Origin: Terrisporobacter othiniensis
Lineage (GTDB): Bacteria; Bacillota; Clostridia; Peptostreptococcales; Peptostreptococcaceae
Direction: 5' to 3'
Length of the DNA: 64,000 bases
NCBI RefSeq assembly: GCF_000808015.1
Contig: NZ_JWHR01000133.1
Coordinates: forward strand, 1-64,000
A program made the translations under genes and the position numbers. Positions 53,789 through 63,022 of this stretch are shown here, piece after piece. Within the stretch, counting starts at the first letter, position 1; every line of letters starts with the position of its first letter. Below the pieces are notes generated by a model. The model made no database searches. It was not told the DNA's origin and worked only from the letters and a program-made list of their open reading frames with translations.

Positions 53789-53789
53789 T

Positions 53790-55094
53790 TTAATCCATAA
53801 TATCTACATCTTCACCTTTTAATATTTTATTAATATTTCTAACTGCACACATTTTCCCACACATTGTACATGTATCTTCATTCTCTGGTTTAGACTCTGC
53901 TCTATATCTTCTTGCTTTTTCACTATCTATAGCCAAATCAAACATCTTCTCCCAATCTAAATCCCTTCTTGCTTTACTCATTTCATTGTCCCAATCAGTA
54001 GCACCTTTAATACCCTTTGCTATATCAGCTGCATGAGCTGCTATTTTAGATGCAATTATTCCTTCTTTTACATCATCTACAGTAGGTAGTCTTAAATGTT
54101 CTGCAGGAGTTACATAGCATAAAAATGAAGCCCCATAAGTAGCTGCTATTGCGCCTCCTATAGCTGCCGTTATATGATCGTATCCTGGTGCCACATCAGT
54201 AACTAGTGGACCTAAAACATAAAAAGGTGCGCCTTTACAAACAGTTTCTTCTATTTCCATGTTAGCTTTTATTTGATTTAGTGGCATATGACCAGGACCT
54301 TCTATCATTACTTGTACATTTTTCTTCCAAGCACGAGTAGTTAATTCTCCAAGTGTAACCAGCTCTTCTATTTGAGATACATCTCCTGCATCTGCTATAC
54401 TTCCTGGTCTACAAGCATCTCCTAAACTTATAGTTACATCGTACTTTGCACAAATATCTAGTATTTCATCATAATATTCATAGAAAGGATTTTCATTGCC
54501 TGTCAACTCCATCCATGCAAATATAATAGAACCGCCTCTAGATACTAGGTTAGTAAGCCTATTAGATTTTTTAAATCTTTCTACTGTATGTCTATTTACT
54601 CCACAATGAAGGGTCATAAAATCTACACCATCTTCTGCATGCATTCTAACAATATCTAGCCATTCTTTTGCAGTTATCTTTTTTAAAGGTTTGTTATAAT
54701 AAACTACTGCATCATATATAGGAACTGTACCTATCATTGCTGGACACTCTTTTATTAACTTTCTTCTAAATGTTTGAGTATCTCCAAAAGAACTCAAATC
54801 CATTATCGCTTCAGCTCCTAGGTTAACTGCATTCATAACCTTTTCCATCTCAATATCTGTATCAAGACAATCTTTAGAAGTACCTAAATTCACATTAATT
54901 TTTGTTTTTAGTTTTTTTCCTATTCCATAAGGATTTAAAGAAGCATGATTTTTATTTGCTGGTATTACCACCTTCCCCTGTCCTACTAAATCAAGCAATT
55001 CTTTAACTTCCATATTTTCATACATTGCTACTCTTTTTATTTCTTCTGTTATTATTCCCTTTCTTGCTGCATCCATCTGTGTTGTGTAATTCAT
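53790..55094 (-). CDS. thiC: Phosphomethylpyrimidine synthase ThiC
   Basis: ThiC is the radical-SAM enzyme that rearranges aminoimidazole ribotide to HMP-phosphate in thiamine synthesis. The 434-residue product has [78 protein letters not shown], the zinc-site [20 protein letters not shown], and the C-terminal CxxC-x4-C cluster motif [14 protein letters not shown] riboswitch with terminator controls it. It is the only thiamine gene here. Confidence 0.98.
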   Translation of the reverse strand: MNYTTQMDAARKGIITEEIKRVAMYENMEVKELLDLVGQGKVVIPANKNHASLNPYGIGKKLKTKINVNLGTSKDCLDTDIEMEKVMNAVNLGAEAIMDLSSFGDTQTFRRKLIKECPAMIGTVPIYDAVVYYNKPLKKITAKEWLDIVRMHAEDGVDFMTLHCGVNRHTVERFKKSNRLTNLVSRGGSIIFAWMELTGNENPFYEYYDEILDICAKYDVTISLGDACRPGSIADAGDVSQIEELVTLGELTTRAWKKNVQVMIEGPGHMPLNQIKANMEIEETVCKGAPFYVLGPLVTDVAPGYDHITAAIGGAIAATYGASFLCYVTPAEHLRLPTVDDVKEGIIASKIAAHAADIAKGIKGATDWDNEMSKARRDLDWEKMFDLAIDSEKARRYRAESKPENEDTCTMCGKMCAVRNINKILKGEDVDIMD

Positions 55095-55146
55095 TTTATT
55101 CCCCTTTCATTTTAACCTTATAATATTTTATTTATTTGCAATAAAA

Positions 55147-55192
55147 AAATCTTCCTTACTTTGGCTATAGTTACTCAAAATAAGAAAGACTC
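55147..55192 (-). terminator. TPP riboswitch terminator of thiC
   Basis: TCTTTCTTATTTTG pairs with CAAAGTAAGGAAGA (two G-T pairs), followed by TTTTTTT on the minus strand, about 50 bases before thiC. Confidence 0.85.
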
Positions 55193-55292
55193 TCTTAATA
55201 TAAAAAGTCGTACAATAAATGTATGACCTTTAATCAAAATTAATAAATAATGTAATTAACAATAAAATGTTAACACAAAATATATACAATAT

Positions 55293-55375
55293 TTCATCTC
55301 CCTACGTCGGCATTATCCAAACAGGTTCAACGGGTTTAGAATTAAAAATTCATTCTCAGCAATAGCTCCCCCAAA
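55293..55375 (-). promoter_or_regulatory. TPP (THI-box) riboswitch
   Basis: The minus strand carries GGGGGAGC, GCTGAGA, AACCCGTTGAACCTG, GGATAATGCC and CGTAGGGAGATGAA, the complete THI-box core in order. Thiamine pyrophosphate should favour the terminator at 55147-55192. Confidence 0.97.
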
Positions 55376-55392
55376 TATTTTATTTTAACTTT

Positions 55393-55421
55393 ATTTTAGC
55401 ACTGTATTTTATCAAATTCAA
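55393..55421 (-). promoter_or_regulatory. Sigma-A promoter of thiC
   Basis: TTGAAT and TAAAAT are separated by exactly 17 bases, just upstream of the TPP aptamer. Confidence 0.6.
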
Positions 55422-55484
55422 CATTATATATTTATTTTACAGCTATAACAAGTTATTTTATTTTAATCATAATACTTCTCCAAA

Positions 55485-55526
55485 AATAAAAACCATATTG
55501 AATTAACTATCAATATGGTTTTTTAT
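55485..55526 (-). terminator. sstT terminator
   Basis: AAAACCATATTGA and TCAATATGGTTTT form a 13-bp stem followed by a T-rich stretch on the minus strand. Confidence 0.85.
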
Positions 55527-55561
55527 ATACTATTATTTTTATTAATTTAAGATTAAAATTA

Positions 55562-56788
55562 TTAAGCAGCTTTTTGTTCAGCTTCTTTTCTTCTCTTTCC
55601 AAGTTCTGCAACTGCAGTGTAAAGAACGTCAGTTGAAGAGTTTAATGCAGTTTCAGCAGAGTCTTGTATAACCCCTACTATGAATCCAACACCAACTACT
55701 TGCATCGCTATTTCGTTTGGTATACCAAATAGTGAACAAGCAAGCGGTACTAGAAGTAATGATCCTCCAGCTACTCCTGATGCTCCACAAGCAGATACAG
55801 CCGATAATACTGATAATATTATTGCAGTTCCTATATCAACTTTTATTCCTAATGTATGAGCAGCAGCTAAAGCAAGAACAGATATTGTTATTGCAGCTCC
55901 ACCCATGTTTATAGTTGCTCCTAAAGGTATAGATACTGAATAAGTATCCTCATCTAATCCTAAATCTTTACAAAGTTTCATGTTTACTGGTATATTTGCA
56001 GCAGAACTTCTTGTGAAGAATGCTGTAAGTCCAGATTCTCTTAGACATCTAAATACTAATGGATATGGATTTTTTCTTGTTGCCATAAATACTATTATTG
56101 GGTTAACAACTAAAGCAACAAATGCCATACACCCTAATAATACTCCTATTAATTTACCATAGCTTAATAATGATTCTATACCTGATGTTGCTATAGTATC
56201 AAATACTAACCCCATTATACCGAATGGTGCTAAGTTTATTACCCATCTTACAGCTTGAGATATTGCATCAGAAACATTTACTATAACTTCTTTAGTTGAG
56301 TTAGCAGCATTTTTAAGAGCTAAACCAAATACTACAGCCCAAGTTAATACTCCTATATAGTTAGCATTTGCTATTGCATGCACTGGGTTATCTACTACAT
56401 TCATTAATAAAGTTTTTAATACTTCTCCAACTCCACTTGGTGGCGCCACACCTTCAGCTCCAGCAGTAAGAGTTAATGTTACTGGGAATAAGAAACTCCC
56501 CACAACAGCTACTATACCTGCTATTAATGTACCTACTAAGTATAGACCTACTATTGATTTTATGTTTGTTTTCTTTCCTTCTTTATGTTGGCATATAGCA
56601 GCCATAACTAAGAAGAAAACTAATATTGGAGCTACAGCTTTTAAAGCTCCTACGAATAATGATCCTAAAATTGCGATTGGTGCTAATTGCGTTGGCACTG
56701 TTAATGCAAACGTTATACCGATTACTAAACCGATAATGATTCTTTTTACTAAACTAATATTATTCCATTTGTTTACTAGATTTTTCAT
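55562..56788 (-). CDS. sstT: Serine/threonine:Na+ symporter SstT
   Basis: SstT imports serine and threonine with Na+. The 408-residue protein has the DAACS fold with the SstT-type opening [30 protein letters not shown] (serine-rich reentrant loop), [17 protein letters not shown], and [25 protein letters not shown]. Serine and threonine are good fermentation substrates for such clostridia. Its promoter (56821-56849) holds a Spo0A-box-like and cre-like sequence between the -35 and -10 boxes, so it may be shut off at sporulation onset or by catabolite control. Confidence 0.95.
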   Translation of the reverse strand: MKNLVNKWNNISLVKRIIIGLVIGITFALTVPTQLAPIAILGSLFVGALKAVAPILVFFLVMAAICQHKEGKKTNIKSIVGLYLVGTLIAGIVAVVGSFLFPVTLTLTAGAEGVAPPSGVGEVLKTLLMNVVDNPVHAIANANYIGVLTWAVVFGLALKNAANSTKEVIVNVSDAISQAVRWVINLAPFGIMGLVFDTIATSGIESLLSYGKLIGVLLGCMAFVALVVNPIIVFMATRKNPYPLVFRCLRESGLTAFFTRSSAANIPVNMKLCKDLGLDEDTYSVSIPLGATINMGGAAITISVLALAAAHTLGIKVDIGTAIILSVLSAVSACGASGVAGGSLLLVPLACSLFGIPNEIAMQVVGVGFIVGVIQDSAETALNSSTDVLYTAVAELGKRRKEAEQKAA

Positions 56789-56820
56789 ACTTTTTCCCCC
56801 ATGTGTTTTTTCTTGAATTC

Positions 56821-56850
56821 ATAATAACATTTTTCGACAACGTTTTCAAG
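56821..56850 (-). promoter_or_regulatory. sstT promoter with Spo0A-box/cre-like spacer
   Basis: TTGAAA and TATTAT are exactly 17 bases apart. The spacer reads ACGTTGTCGAAAAATGT and contains TTGTCGAAA (Spo0A box TGTCGAA). The overlapping TTGAAAACGTTGTCGA also resembles a CcpA cre site (WTGNAANCGNWNNCW, mismatch at the last base). Which regulator acts cannot be told from sequence. Confidence 0.6.
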
Positions 56851-57051
56851 GGAAAACCTTATTTTTTTTGAAAAAGTTTTCCTAATTTTATAATTATAGT
56901 AAGTTTTAAAATTTAATTACAGCTTATATTAGTTTCACAACATCCTTCAATCCTTTATAATTACTAGCTCATATAATATCTTTAACTTTTATATAAGTAT
57001 TTTTTCTAAAACTCTATATAATTTATTTTTTATATATAATTTATGAAAACA

Positions 57052-57840
57052 TTATCCCAAGAGTATATATTTTACCAAATTCACATCATCAGTTATTATA
57101 TTTTCCACACCTAATTTTATAATTTTCCTAATATCTTCTTCATCATTTATAGTCCATATATGTATTTCTTTATTATTTTCATGTATTTTTTCCACTAATT
57201 CTTTTGAAAGTAGATTATATTTTATGGATATAAAATCACATTCTAACTTTTCAATATTATCTATGGGGTTGCTAATTATATATCCTGTTTTAATATCCTT
57301 ATTATCTTTTTTAAACTTTTCTATTGTTAATTTATTAAATGAGGACACTACTACATCTTGTGACATAGAATATTCTTTTATTAATTTAGACACCTCTTTA
57401 GATAATTCATAACCCTTTTTATTATTCATTTTTAACTCTATATTAAACTTAATCTTTCCTTTAAAATTTTCAAATACTTCTTCTAAAGTAGGTATATTCT
57501 CATAGTCATACTTTTTATTTTTATAAGATCCATTATCAACTTTCTTAACTTCTTCAAGTGTCATATCTTCTATTGATTGATTTCTACCGTTTACCCTTTT
57601 TAAAGTATTATCATGGAACAGCACAACTTTATTATCCTTTGTAAGTCTTACATCTACTTCCACATAGTCCGCATTTTCCTCAATAGCTTTAGCTATGGAT
57701 GTAAGTGTATTTTCTGGATAATATAAAGAGCTCCCTCTATGAGCAGTTATTAGTATATGATTATCTACAGCATAACCATTAATAATATTAAATGATAATA
57801 TGATTATGATAGTAAACATAATAAATATAGTTTTTTTCAT
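57052..57840 (-). CDS. Secreted glycerophosphodiester phosphodiesterase
   Basis: GDPD enzymes hydrolyse glycerophosphodiesters to glycerol-3-phosphate and an alcohol. The 262-residue product has an N-terminal signal or anchor (MKKTIFIMFTIIIILSFNIINGYA) followed by a TIM-barrel GDPD domain. That domain has TAHRGSSLYYPENTL (His/Arg and Glu of the active site), ADYVEVDVRLTKDNKVVLFHD (Glu, Asp, His) and the C-terminal IHIWTINDEEDIRKIIKLGVENIITDD. It should act outside the membrane on phospholipid or teichoic-acid breakdown products. It stands alone. Confidence 0.93.
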   Translation of the reverse strand: MKKTIFIMFTIIIILSFNIINGYAVDNHILITAHRGSSLYYPENTLTSIAKAIEENADYVEVDVRLTKDNKVVLFHDNTLKRVNGRNQSIEDMTLEEVKKVDNGSYKNKKYDYENIPTLEEVFENFKGKIKFNIELKMNNKKGYELSKEVSKLIKEYSMSQDVVVSSFNKLTIEKFKKDNKDIKTGYIISNPIDNIEKLECDFISIKYNLLSKELVEKIHENNKEIHIWTINDEEDIRKIIKLGVENIITDDVNLVKYILLG

Positions 57841-57902
57841 ACTAAACCAACTTTCTATTTTTCTTTTATTTTACCTTTTAATTTCAACTTTTATCCAAAA
57901 TA

Positions 57903-57935
57903 TAAAAGGAATGGCTTAAACCATTCCTTTTTTCA
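57903..57935 (-). terminator. Terminator after the small acidic protein gene
   Basis: AAAAGGAATGG and CCATTCCTTTTTT form an 11-bp stem around a six-base loop, with T-runs on both strands. Confidence 0.85.
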
Positions 57936-58217
57936 CTATAAATTTTCTTGCATATATGTAAATACAGTTTCAACATACTTTCCAAAATCTTCTTCATTAT
58001 CCGGAAAAGAAAATTCTTCTATATACTCCATTGTTTTGTCTAAGACTAACTTGAAAATAACTTTTTTATCAGCTTCTTCTAGTTCAACTTGAACTCCTGT
58101 TTCTGGATTTATCAAAGAACTTAATAGATAATCTGTACACCCTCCAGCTAATTCTGTAATTTCCTCTATTTCAGCAAGTTCTTCTTCACTTATATTAAAT
58201 TCATCCATTCCTGCCAT
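57936..58217 (-). CDS. Small acidic protein of unknown function
   Basis: The 93-residue product is strongly acidic and helical: MAGMDEFNISEEELAEIEEITELAGGCTDYLLSSL, then a beta-like NPETGVQVELEEADKKVIFKLVLDKTMEYIEEF. I do not recognise a family. The start at 58217 has AAGGGA; a second Met (58208) is also possible. It is flanked by the radical-SAM gene upstream in the same direction (about 60-base gap) and a terminator downstream, so the two may be co-transcribed. Confidence 0.7.
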   Translation of the reverse strand: MAGMDEFNISEEELAEIEEITELAGGCTDYLLSSLINPETGVQVELEEADKKVIFKLVLDKTMEYIEEFSFPDNEEDFGKYVETVFTYMQENL

Positions 58218-58280
58218 TCTATGTCTTCCCTTCTAAATATGTATTTGTAATATATCATAAAAAAATATATATAACAATAA

Positions 58281-59176
58281 TTAAAACCAACTTATTTGGC
58301 TTCTTTCATATTTACTTTTATAGTCATCTATTATATCCTCCATCTTATATAAGATATTATATTTTTCACACTCTTCTTTAAATACTGTCCATAAGTAATT
58401 TACATTTTGACACGGATTTTCATATACCTCTCCAAATGCATTCATATATGTTTCATCTAAATTTTGTTGTGGAAATATTTTTCTCAGTTGCTCAAAATAA
58501 TACTCTCTTTGATTTTTTCTAAGTGTTACTCCTAAGCCATATGAAAAAACAAATTTAGCTCCACACTCATAAGCTTTTTTTATAATATTTTTTATATTTT
58601 CTTCATTGTCATTAATAAAAGGCAACAATGGCATAAGAAGTATTCCTGTGTATATATTATTATCACTTAATTTTTTAATAGCCTCAAACCTTTTGTTGGA
58701 TGTACACACTTTTCTTTCAATCTTTTTACATAGCTCATCATCAAAAGTTGTAATAGTCATTTTAACTATAACAGGTGAATGGCTTTGTATTTTTTTCAGT
58801 ATATCTATATCTCTGGTTATTAAATCACTCTTAGTTGCAATTCCTATACCAAATCTGTACTCATCTATTAATTTTAAAGCTTGTCTAGTCAGTTCATATT
58901 TTTCCTCAAAAGGATTATAAGGGTCACTCATTGCCCCCGTTCCAACTACTCCCTTTCTTCTTTTAGATTGAAGTTCTTTTCTTATTATTTCTATTGAGTT
59001 TTCCTTTATTCTCACTCTATCAAAATCAATAATTTGATAACAGCTACTTCTAGAGTCACAATAAATACATCCATGACAACAACCTTTATATATATTCATA
59101 TTATATTAATTCCAAACCAATGAGGATTTTCATTATAAGAAGAAGATATAATTGTTTTTGTTGGTATAAATTCCAT
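58281..59176 (-). pseudogene. SPL-like radical SAM protein, frameshifted near the N-terminus
   Basis: The main frame (58281-59099) encodes a radical-SAM protein of the SplB/Rv2578c-like group: CCHGCIYCDSRS gives the CxxxCxxC cluster motif, followed by GTGAMSDPYNPFEEKYELTRQAL and a YGLGVTLRKNQREYYF tail. Upstream, in another frame from the ATG at 59176 (AAAGGA site), lies the expected N-terminus MEFIPTKTIISSSYNENPHWFGIN. Restoring one T at about 59104-59107 joins them as ...WFGINYNMNIYKGCCHGC. The cluster Cys residues remain in the longer frame, and translation could start at 59099, but that codon lacks a ribosome site. Either a recent frameshift or a sequencing slip. Confidence 0.8.
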
Positions 59177-59386
59177 AAAACTTCAATCCTTTCTTAATTG
59201 TCTAGTATTTTATTTATAATATTCTAAACTATTTTTCATTATATTTATGGATTATATCATAAATATAATTTCCTAACATATATTTTATAAATTTATTAAT
59301 GGAGGTTAATTTATGGATAGATATTTTTGTACTCAAAATCAAGTAATCATTATATAATAATTACTATAAGAATTTGGAGGTACGAA

Positions 59387-59857
59387 ATGAGATTGAAAAA
59401 TTTACTTCACTATAAAGATTTTCATTCAGATGATATCATATTTGATTCTTTAATAAAAAGTACTGATGATGAAATACTTAACTATGTAATTAATGTTACA
59501 TCAGATTTATTAAATGGAGTTTTTTTAGCTGATGATTTTAAAATAAACTCAAAAGAAAATCTAATTAGTTATGAAGAAAGAGAACTCGGAGAATTAGCTA
59601 CATATATAGGTATAACACCTTTTGTACAGTCTACTTTAGCAAAAGGAACTAATTGGCAAGAAAAAGCAACTTCTTATTTAGAGTATTTTATAGGATATAT
59701 CATTGGAACAATAGATAAAGAAGAATTTTTAGGTAATTTAATAGAAATGAGAGAAGTATTAAATATGTCTAATAAATTTTATACTGGATTAGTTATTTAC
59801 TTTGGTGAAAATAAAGAATTTATTATTAATGGTATATTAAATAAATTACAATTTTAA
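59387..59857 (+). CDS. Unrecognised protein of 156 residues
   Basis: The ATG at 59387 follows TTGGAGG; the frame is open further upstream but without a ribosome site. The product begins MRLKNLLHYKDFHSDDIIFDSLIKSTDDEILNYVINVTSDLL and is mostly helical and acidic, with a mildly hydrophobic centre (YLEYFIGYIIGTID). No signal peptide, cysteine motif or known domain was recognised. It is a single-gene unit with its own terminator at 59869-59904, opposite in direction to its neighbours. Confidence 0.7.
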   Translation: MRLKNLLHYKDFHSDDIIFDSLIKSTDDEILNYVINVTSDLLNGVFLADDFKINSKENLISYEERELGELATYIGITPFVQSTLAKGTNWQEKATSYLEYFIGYIIGTIDKEEFLGNLIEMREVLNMSNKFYTGLVIYFGENKEFIINGILNKLQF

Positions 59858-59868
59858 TTATTATTTAT

Positions 59869-59904
59869 AAGAAAAGCACTACTAAATCGTAGCGCTTTTC
59901 TTAT
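59869..59904. terminator. Bidirectional terminator
   Basis: AGAAAAGC-ACTAC pairs with GTAG-CGCTTTTCT around a short loop; it serves the converging small gene and the helicase gene. Confidence 0.8.
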
Positions 59905-59910
59905 ATAACC

Positions 59911-62247
59911 TTATTCATTGTCCCAAAAATTTTCACATAAATGCTTAATATCATTAGGCTTTTTTATTCTTACATAAGGATTCCATTCCTGAGGAAAAAG
60001 ACTTTTATATCTATAAGTTGAATATCTATTATCTAAAAGTAAAATCACACCTCTATCCTTAGATGTCCTAATACACCTTCCAACAGCTTGAAGTACTTTT
60101 ATCATTCCTGGATAAACATAAGCATAATCGAAACCCTTGTTGTTCTCATTCAACTGTTCTTTTATTATATCTCTTTCTCTGTTTATTTGTGGCATGCCAA
60201 CACCAACTACAATAATACCTATTAGTTTATCTTCAGTTAAATCTATCCCTTCTGAAAAATGACTTCCCAAAACACAAAATCCTACATTAGTTTCTTTGTT
60301 ATCATTATTAAACAAAGCTAAGAATTCTTCTTTCTCTTCCTCACTCATATTATTTTCTTGAATAATTACATTAAGGTCTGCATATTTATCTCTAATTTTT
60401 TCATAAACCAATTCCATATATTTATATGATGGAAAAAACACCATATAGTTTCCATCTTTACATTCCACACAGGCTTTAATATACTCTACTATATCTTCCG
60501 CTGTATCTTTTCTTTTATCATATGTTGTTGAAATATTATCACCTATCATCAATAATCTATTTTTCACATCAAAAGGACTCTTTAAATTTATTATAAAATC
60601 CCCATCCTCGCTACCATAAATTTCTTTATAATAATTTAATGGTGTTAAGGTTGCCGAAAAAATTGTTGCAGATTTAGATCTATTTATTTTTTCTACAATT
60701 AAGTCCGAAGGGTTTGCACAAAATAATTTTATATTAATTCCCAATAATTCATCACTATATATGGTTTTGTAATTATTATCATAGAAATTTGAAATAGATA
60801 TGAATTTATTAACCTCAAAATATAAATCTAGCAAATCTGAATTTTCTTCATTTGATCTTGATAAATATTCATCCATAAACTTCATTAAAGTATTAAACAG
60901 TTCTAGTAATGCTTTAGGCAATTCATTTTCAACCAGATATTTTTCTTTCATTACATCTAATACTTTTGACTTTTCTAAAAAATAACTTTCAATTTCTTTT
61001 ATTAAATTTAATATCCTTTTGTCTTTTTTGCCTATTATTTTTTTCATTTTTATAAAAGTATCTTGATTTATTTCGGCAGAGTACATGTTCCTACTTCTAT
61101 CTAGTAAATTATGTGCCTCATCTACAAGAAAGGTAAAATCTGTTTTTTTCACATCAAAGTATCTTTTTAAATAAACTCTAGGATCAAATATATAATTATA
61201 ATCACAGATAACTATATCACTAAACATAGTTAAATCTAGACATAACTCAAACGGGCATAGTTTATAGACTTCACTTATTTCGTCAATATTTTTTCTGCTA
61301 AAATCATCATATTTATTTAAAATTTCCTTAAGTGCATTATTTATTTTATCAAAATAGCCCTCAGCATAAAGGCAGTAATCTGGATTACAGTTAATTTCAG
61401 ACATCTTGCATATTTTTTCTTTTGCAGTTATTGTTATACTTCTTAAATTTAATTTTTGTTTTTTCATCAGTCTTATAGTGTCGTTTACTACTTCTCTTGT
61501 TATAGTTTTTGCTGTAAGATAAAATATCTTTGAAGTTTTTTCTTCTCCCATTGCTTTTATTGCAGGAAAAAGTGTTGATACTGTCTTACCTGTACCTGTT
61601 GGTGCCATAGCAAAACATTTTTTGCTGTCTACTATACTTTTATAAACTCTTACCGCAAATTCCCGTTGTCCCTGCCTATATTCTTCAAAAGGAAACTTTA
61701 AGTTTTTAATGGATTCATTTCTTATTTCCATCCATTTTTTCTCCATACTGGCCCATGACTTATATTCATTAATCAGTGCAAAGAAAAATTCTTCTAATTC
61801 ACATATTTTGAATTTTTGTCTCAGTATCCTTGTAGATTTATTTTCTATATTATAATAAGTTACTTGTAAATCTATATTGTCCAAGCCATTATGAATACAA
61901 TACATATATCCATAGCATTTTACCTGAGCCCAATGAAGAGGATTAGTATTCTCATCTATTAATAGTAAATCTTTTGTCGTAGTTTTTATTTCATCAATTA
62001 TAGTTTTATTATTTTCAATTAAAAGTCCATCCATTCTGCCTTCAACTTCTATTTCAATTTCATCAAAAGAAAAAGTATGTTTTATAGATACTTCTGAGGT
62101 ATATTCATCCCCATAAGATTTTTGTACTCTTTGATGTCCTCTAATTCCTTCAATGGCCTTTATATTTCCTACAAACCTATTGTCTATACTACCCTTTTTC
62201 ATAATAAGCTCTACTAGGCTTCTCACCGATATTTTTATTTTTTTCAT
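59911..62247 (-). CDS. DinG/XPD-like Fe-S helicase with N-terminal PD-(D/E)XK-like domain
   Basis: I start the gene at the ATG at 62247, behind AAGGAC; an ATG six codons upstream lacks a site. The product has about 778 residues. Residues 1 to about 170 contain GRMDGLLIENNKTIIDEIKTT, the D...E-x-K pattern of Cas4/RecB-type nucleases. A superfamily-2 helicase follows, with Walker A APTGTGKT (about 210), four cysteines spaced as in the XPD Fe-S domain (KICKM, NCNPDYC, LCPFELC), the DEAH box VDEAHNLLDRS, and C-terminal GSHFSEGIDL and QAVGRCIRT. It should unwind DNA, probably in repair. The nuclease call is tentative. Confidence 0.88.
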   Translation of the reverse strand: MKKIKISVRSLVELIMKKGSIDNRFVGNIKAIEGIRGHQRVQKSYGDEYTSEVSIKHTFSFDEIEIEVEGRMDGLLIENNKTIIDEIKTTTKDLLLIDENTNPLHWAQVKCYGYMYCIHNGLDNIDLQVTYYNIENKSTRILRQKFKICELEEFFFALINEYKSWASMEKKWMEIRNESIKNLKFPFEEYRQGQREFAVRVYKSIVDSKKCFAMAPTGTGKTVSTLFPAIKAMGEEKTSKIFYLTAKTITREVVNDTIRLMKKQKLNLRSITITAKEKICKMSEINCNPDYCLYAEGYFDKINNALKEILNKYDDFSRKNIDEISEVYKLCPFELCLDLTMFSDIVICDYNYIFDPRVYLKRYFDVKKTDFTFLVDEAHNLLDRSRNMYSAEINQDTFIKMKKIIGKKDKRILNLIKEIESYFLEKSKVLDVMKEKYLVENELPKALLELFNTLMKFMDEYLSRSNEENSDLLDLYFEVNKFISISNFYDNNYKTIYSDELLGINIKLFCANPSDLIVEKINRSKSATIFSATLTPLNYYKEIYGSEDGDFIINLKSPFDVKNRLLMIGDNISTTYDKRKDTAEDIVEYIKACVECKDGNYMVFFPSYKYMELVYEKIRDKYADLNVIIQENNMSEEEKEEFLALFNNDNKETNVGFCVLGSHFSEGIDLTEDKLIGIIVVGVGMPQINRERDIIKEQLNENNKGFDYAYVYPGMIKVLQAVGRCIRTSKDRGVILLLDNRYSTYRYKSLFPQEWNPYVRIKKPNDIKHLCENFWDNE

Positions 62248-62443
62248 AATAACGTCCTTATTCATTTTTTATAAGTGTTTCTCTTATATCTTATTATATA
62301 CAAATTTACTATAAATTTAAAACTATCACAAATTTATTAATAAATGTAAATTTGAGTAACATCTAAGAGTATTATGTCATATTATAGGATATAGGCATTA
62401 AATAAATATGTCTTAATTTTATTACAAGGGAGGACAGTGAATT

Positions 62444-62902
62444 ATGAATAAAGATAAAAACTCAATCAATAAAGCTAACTCTTCAAGTATAAATACTTCT
62501 AACGCTTCTATTATAGTTCAATTTGCTGTTTATACTAGCGAAGAATATCTATCTACCTTGTTAAATACTCTTGAAGAAAATAACTTAAATATCGCTGCAT
62601 ATTATATATCAGCGGATAATAAAAAGCTAAAATTTGTGTTTATTGTTGGTGAAGATAATGTCCAGTCTTCAAGTGATGTAAATATTACAAGAAATATCTT
62701 AAAACAAAATAGATTTAAATTTGATGAGACAAAGGTAGTAAGATTATCAACATCCAATAATGTAGGTTTACTTGCATATCATTATAATGAATTAATTAAA
62801 ACTTTAACAGTTTATAATTCTTATATTGGAGAAGATGGAAGTATTATATATGAAACTTGTTGTCCAACTAAAACATTGAAAGTAGTAAACGAATTAGCTT
62901 AA
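62444..62902 (+). CDS. Unrecognised protein of 152 residues, possible ACT-like fold
   Basis: The ATG at 62444 follows GGGAGGAC. The first 25 residues are Asn/Ser/Lys-rich and probably disordered (KDKNSINKANSSSINTSNAS). The rest alternates beta and alpha: IIVQFAVYTSEEYLSTLLNTLEENNLNIAAYYISADNKKLKFVFIVGEDN, which has the beta-alpha-beta-beta rhythm of ACT-type ligand domains. The C-terminal half (VVRLSTSNNVGLLAYHYNELIKTL...) is unassigned. No partner gene is adjacent on the same strand. The fold suggestion is weak. Confidence 0.7.
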   Translation: MNKDKNSINKANSSSINTSNASIIVQFAVYTSEEYLSTLLNTLEENNLNIAAYYISADNKKLKFVFIVGEDNVQSSSDVNITRNILKQNRFKFDETKVVRLSTSNNVGLLAYHYNELIKTLTVYNSYIGEDGSIIYETCCPTKTLKVVNELA

Positions 62903-62918
62903 TAATAAAAGTTTGCTT

Positions 62919-63008
62919 TGCTTAAGCGATTACGTCGGTGAATTACTTTATGTCACAAAGGTGGAAATTAAAAAAGTGATGAATTATTTTTTAATTCATC
63001 ACTTTTTA
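62919..63008 (+). terminator. Terminator preceded by a G+C-richer element
   Basis: AAAAAGTGATGAATTA and TAATTCATCACTTTTT form a 16-bp stem with T-runs on both strands (62970-63008). It is preceded by TTTGCTTTGCTTAAGCGA...GTCGGTGAATTAC and CAAAGGTGGAAATTA, which resemble the element at 40900-41002. The hairpin ends both the small gene and the ABC transporter gene. Confidence 0.7.
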
Positions 63009-63022
63009 TTGTTTATAATTAA

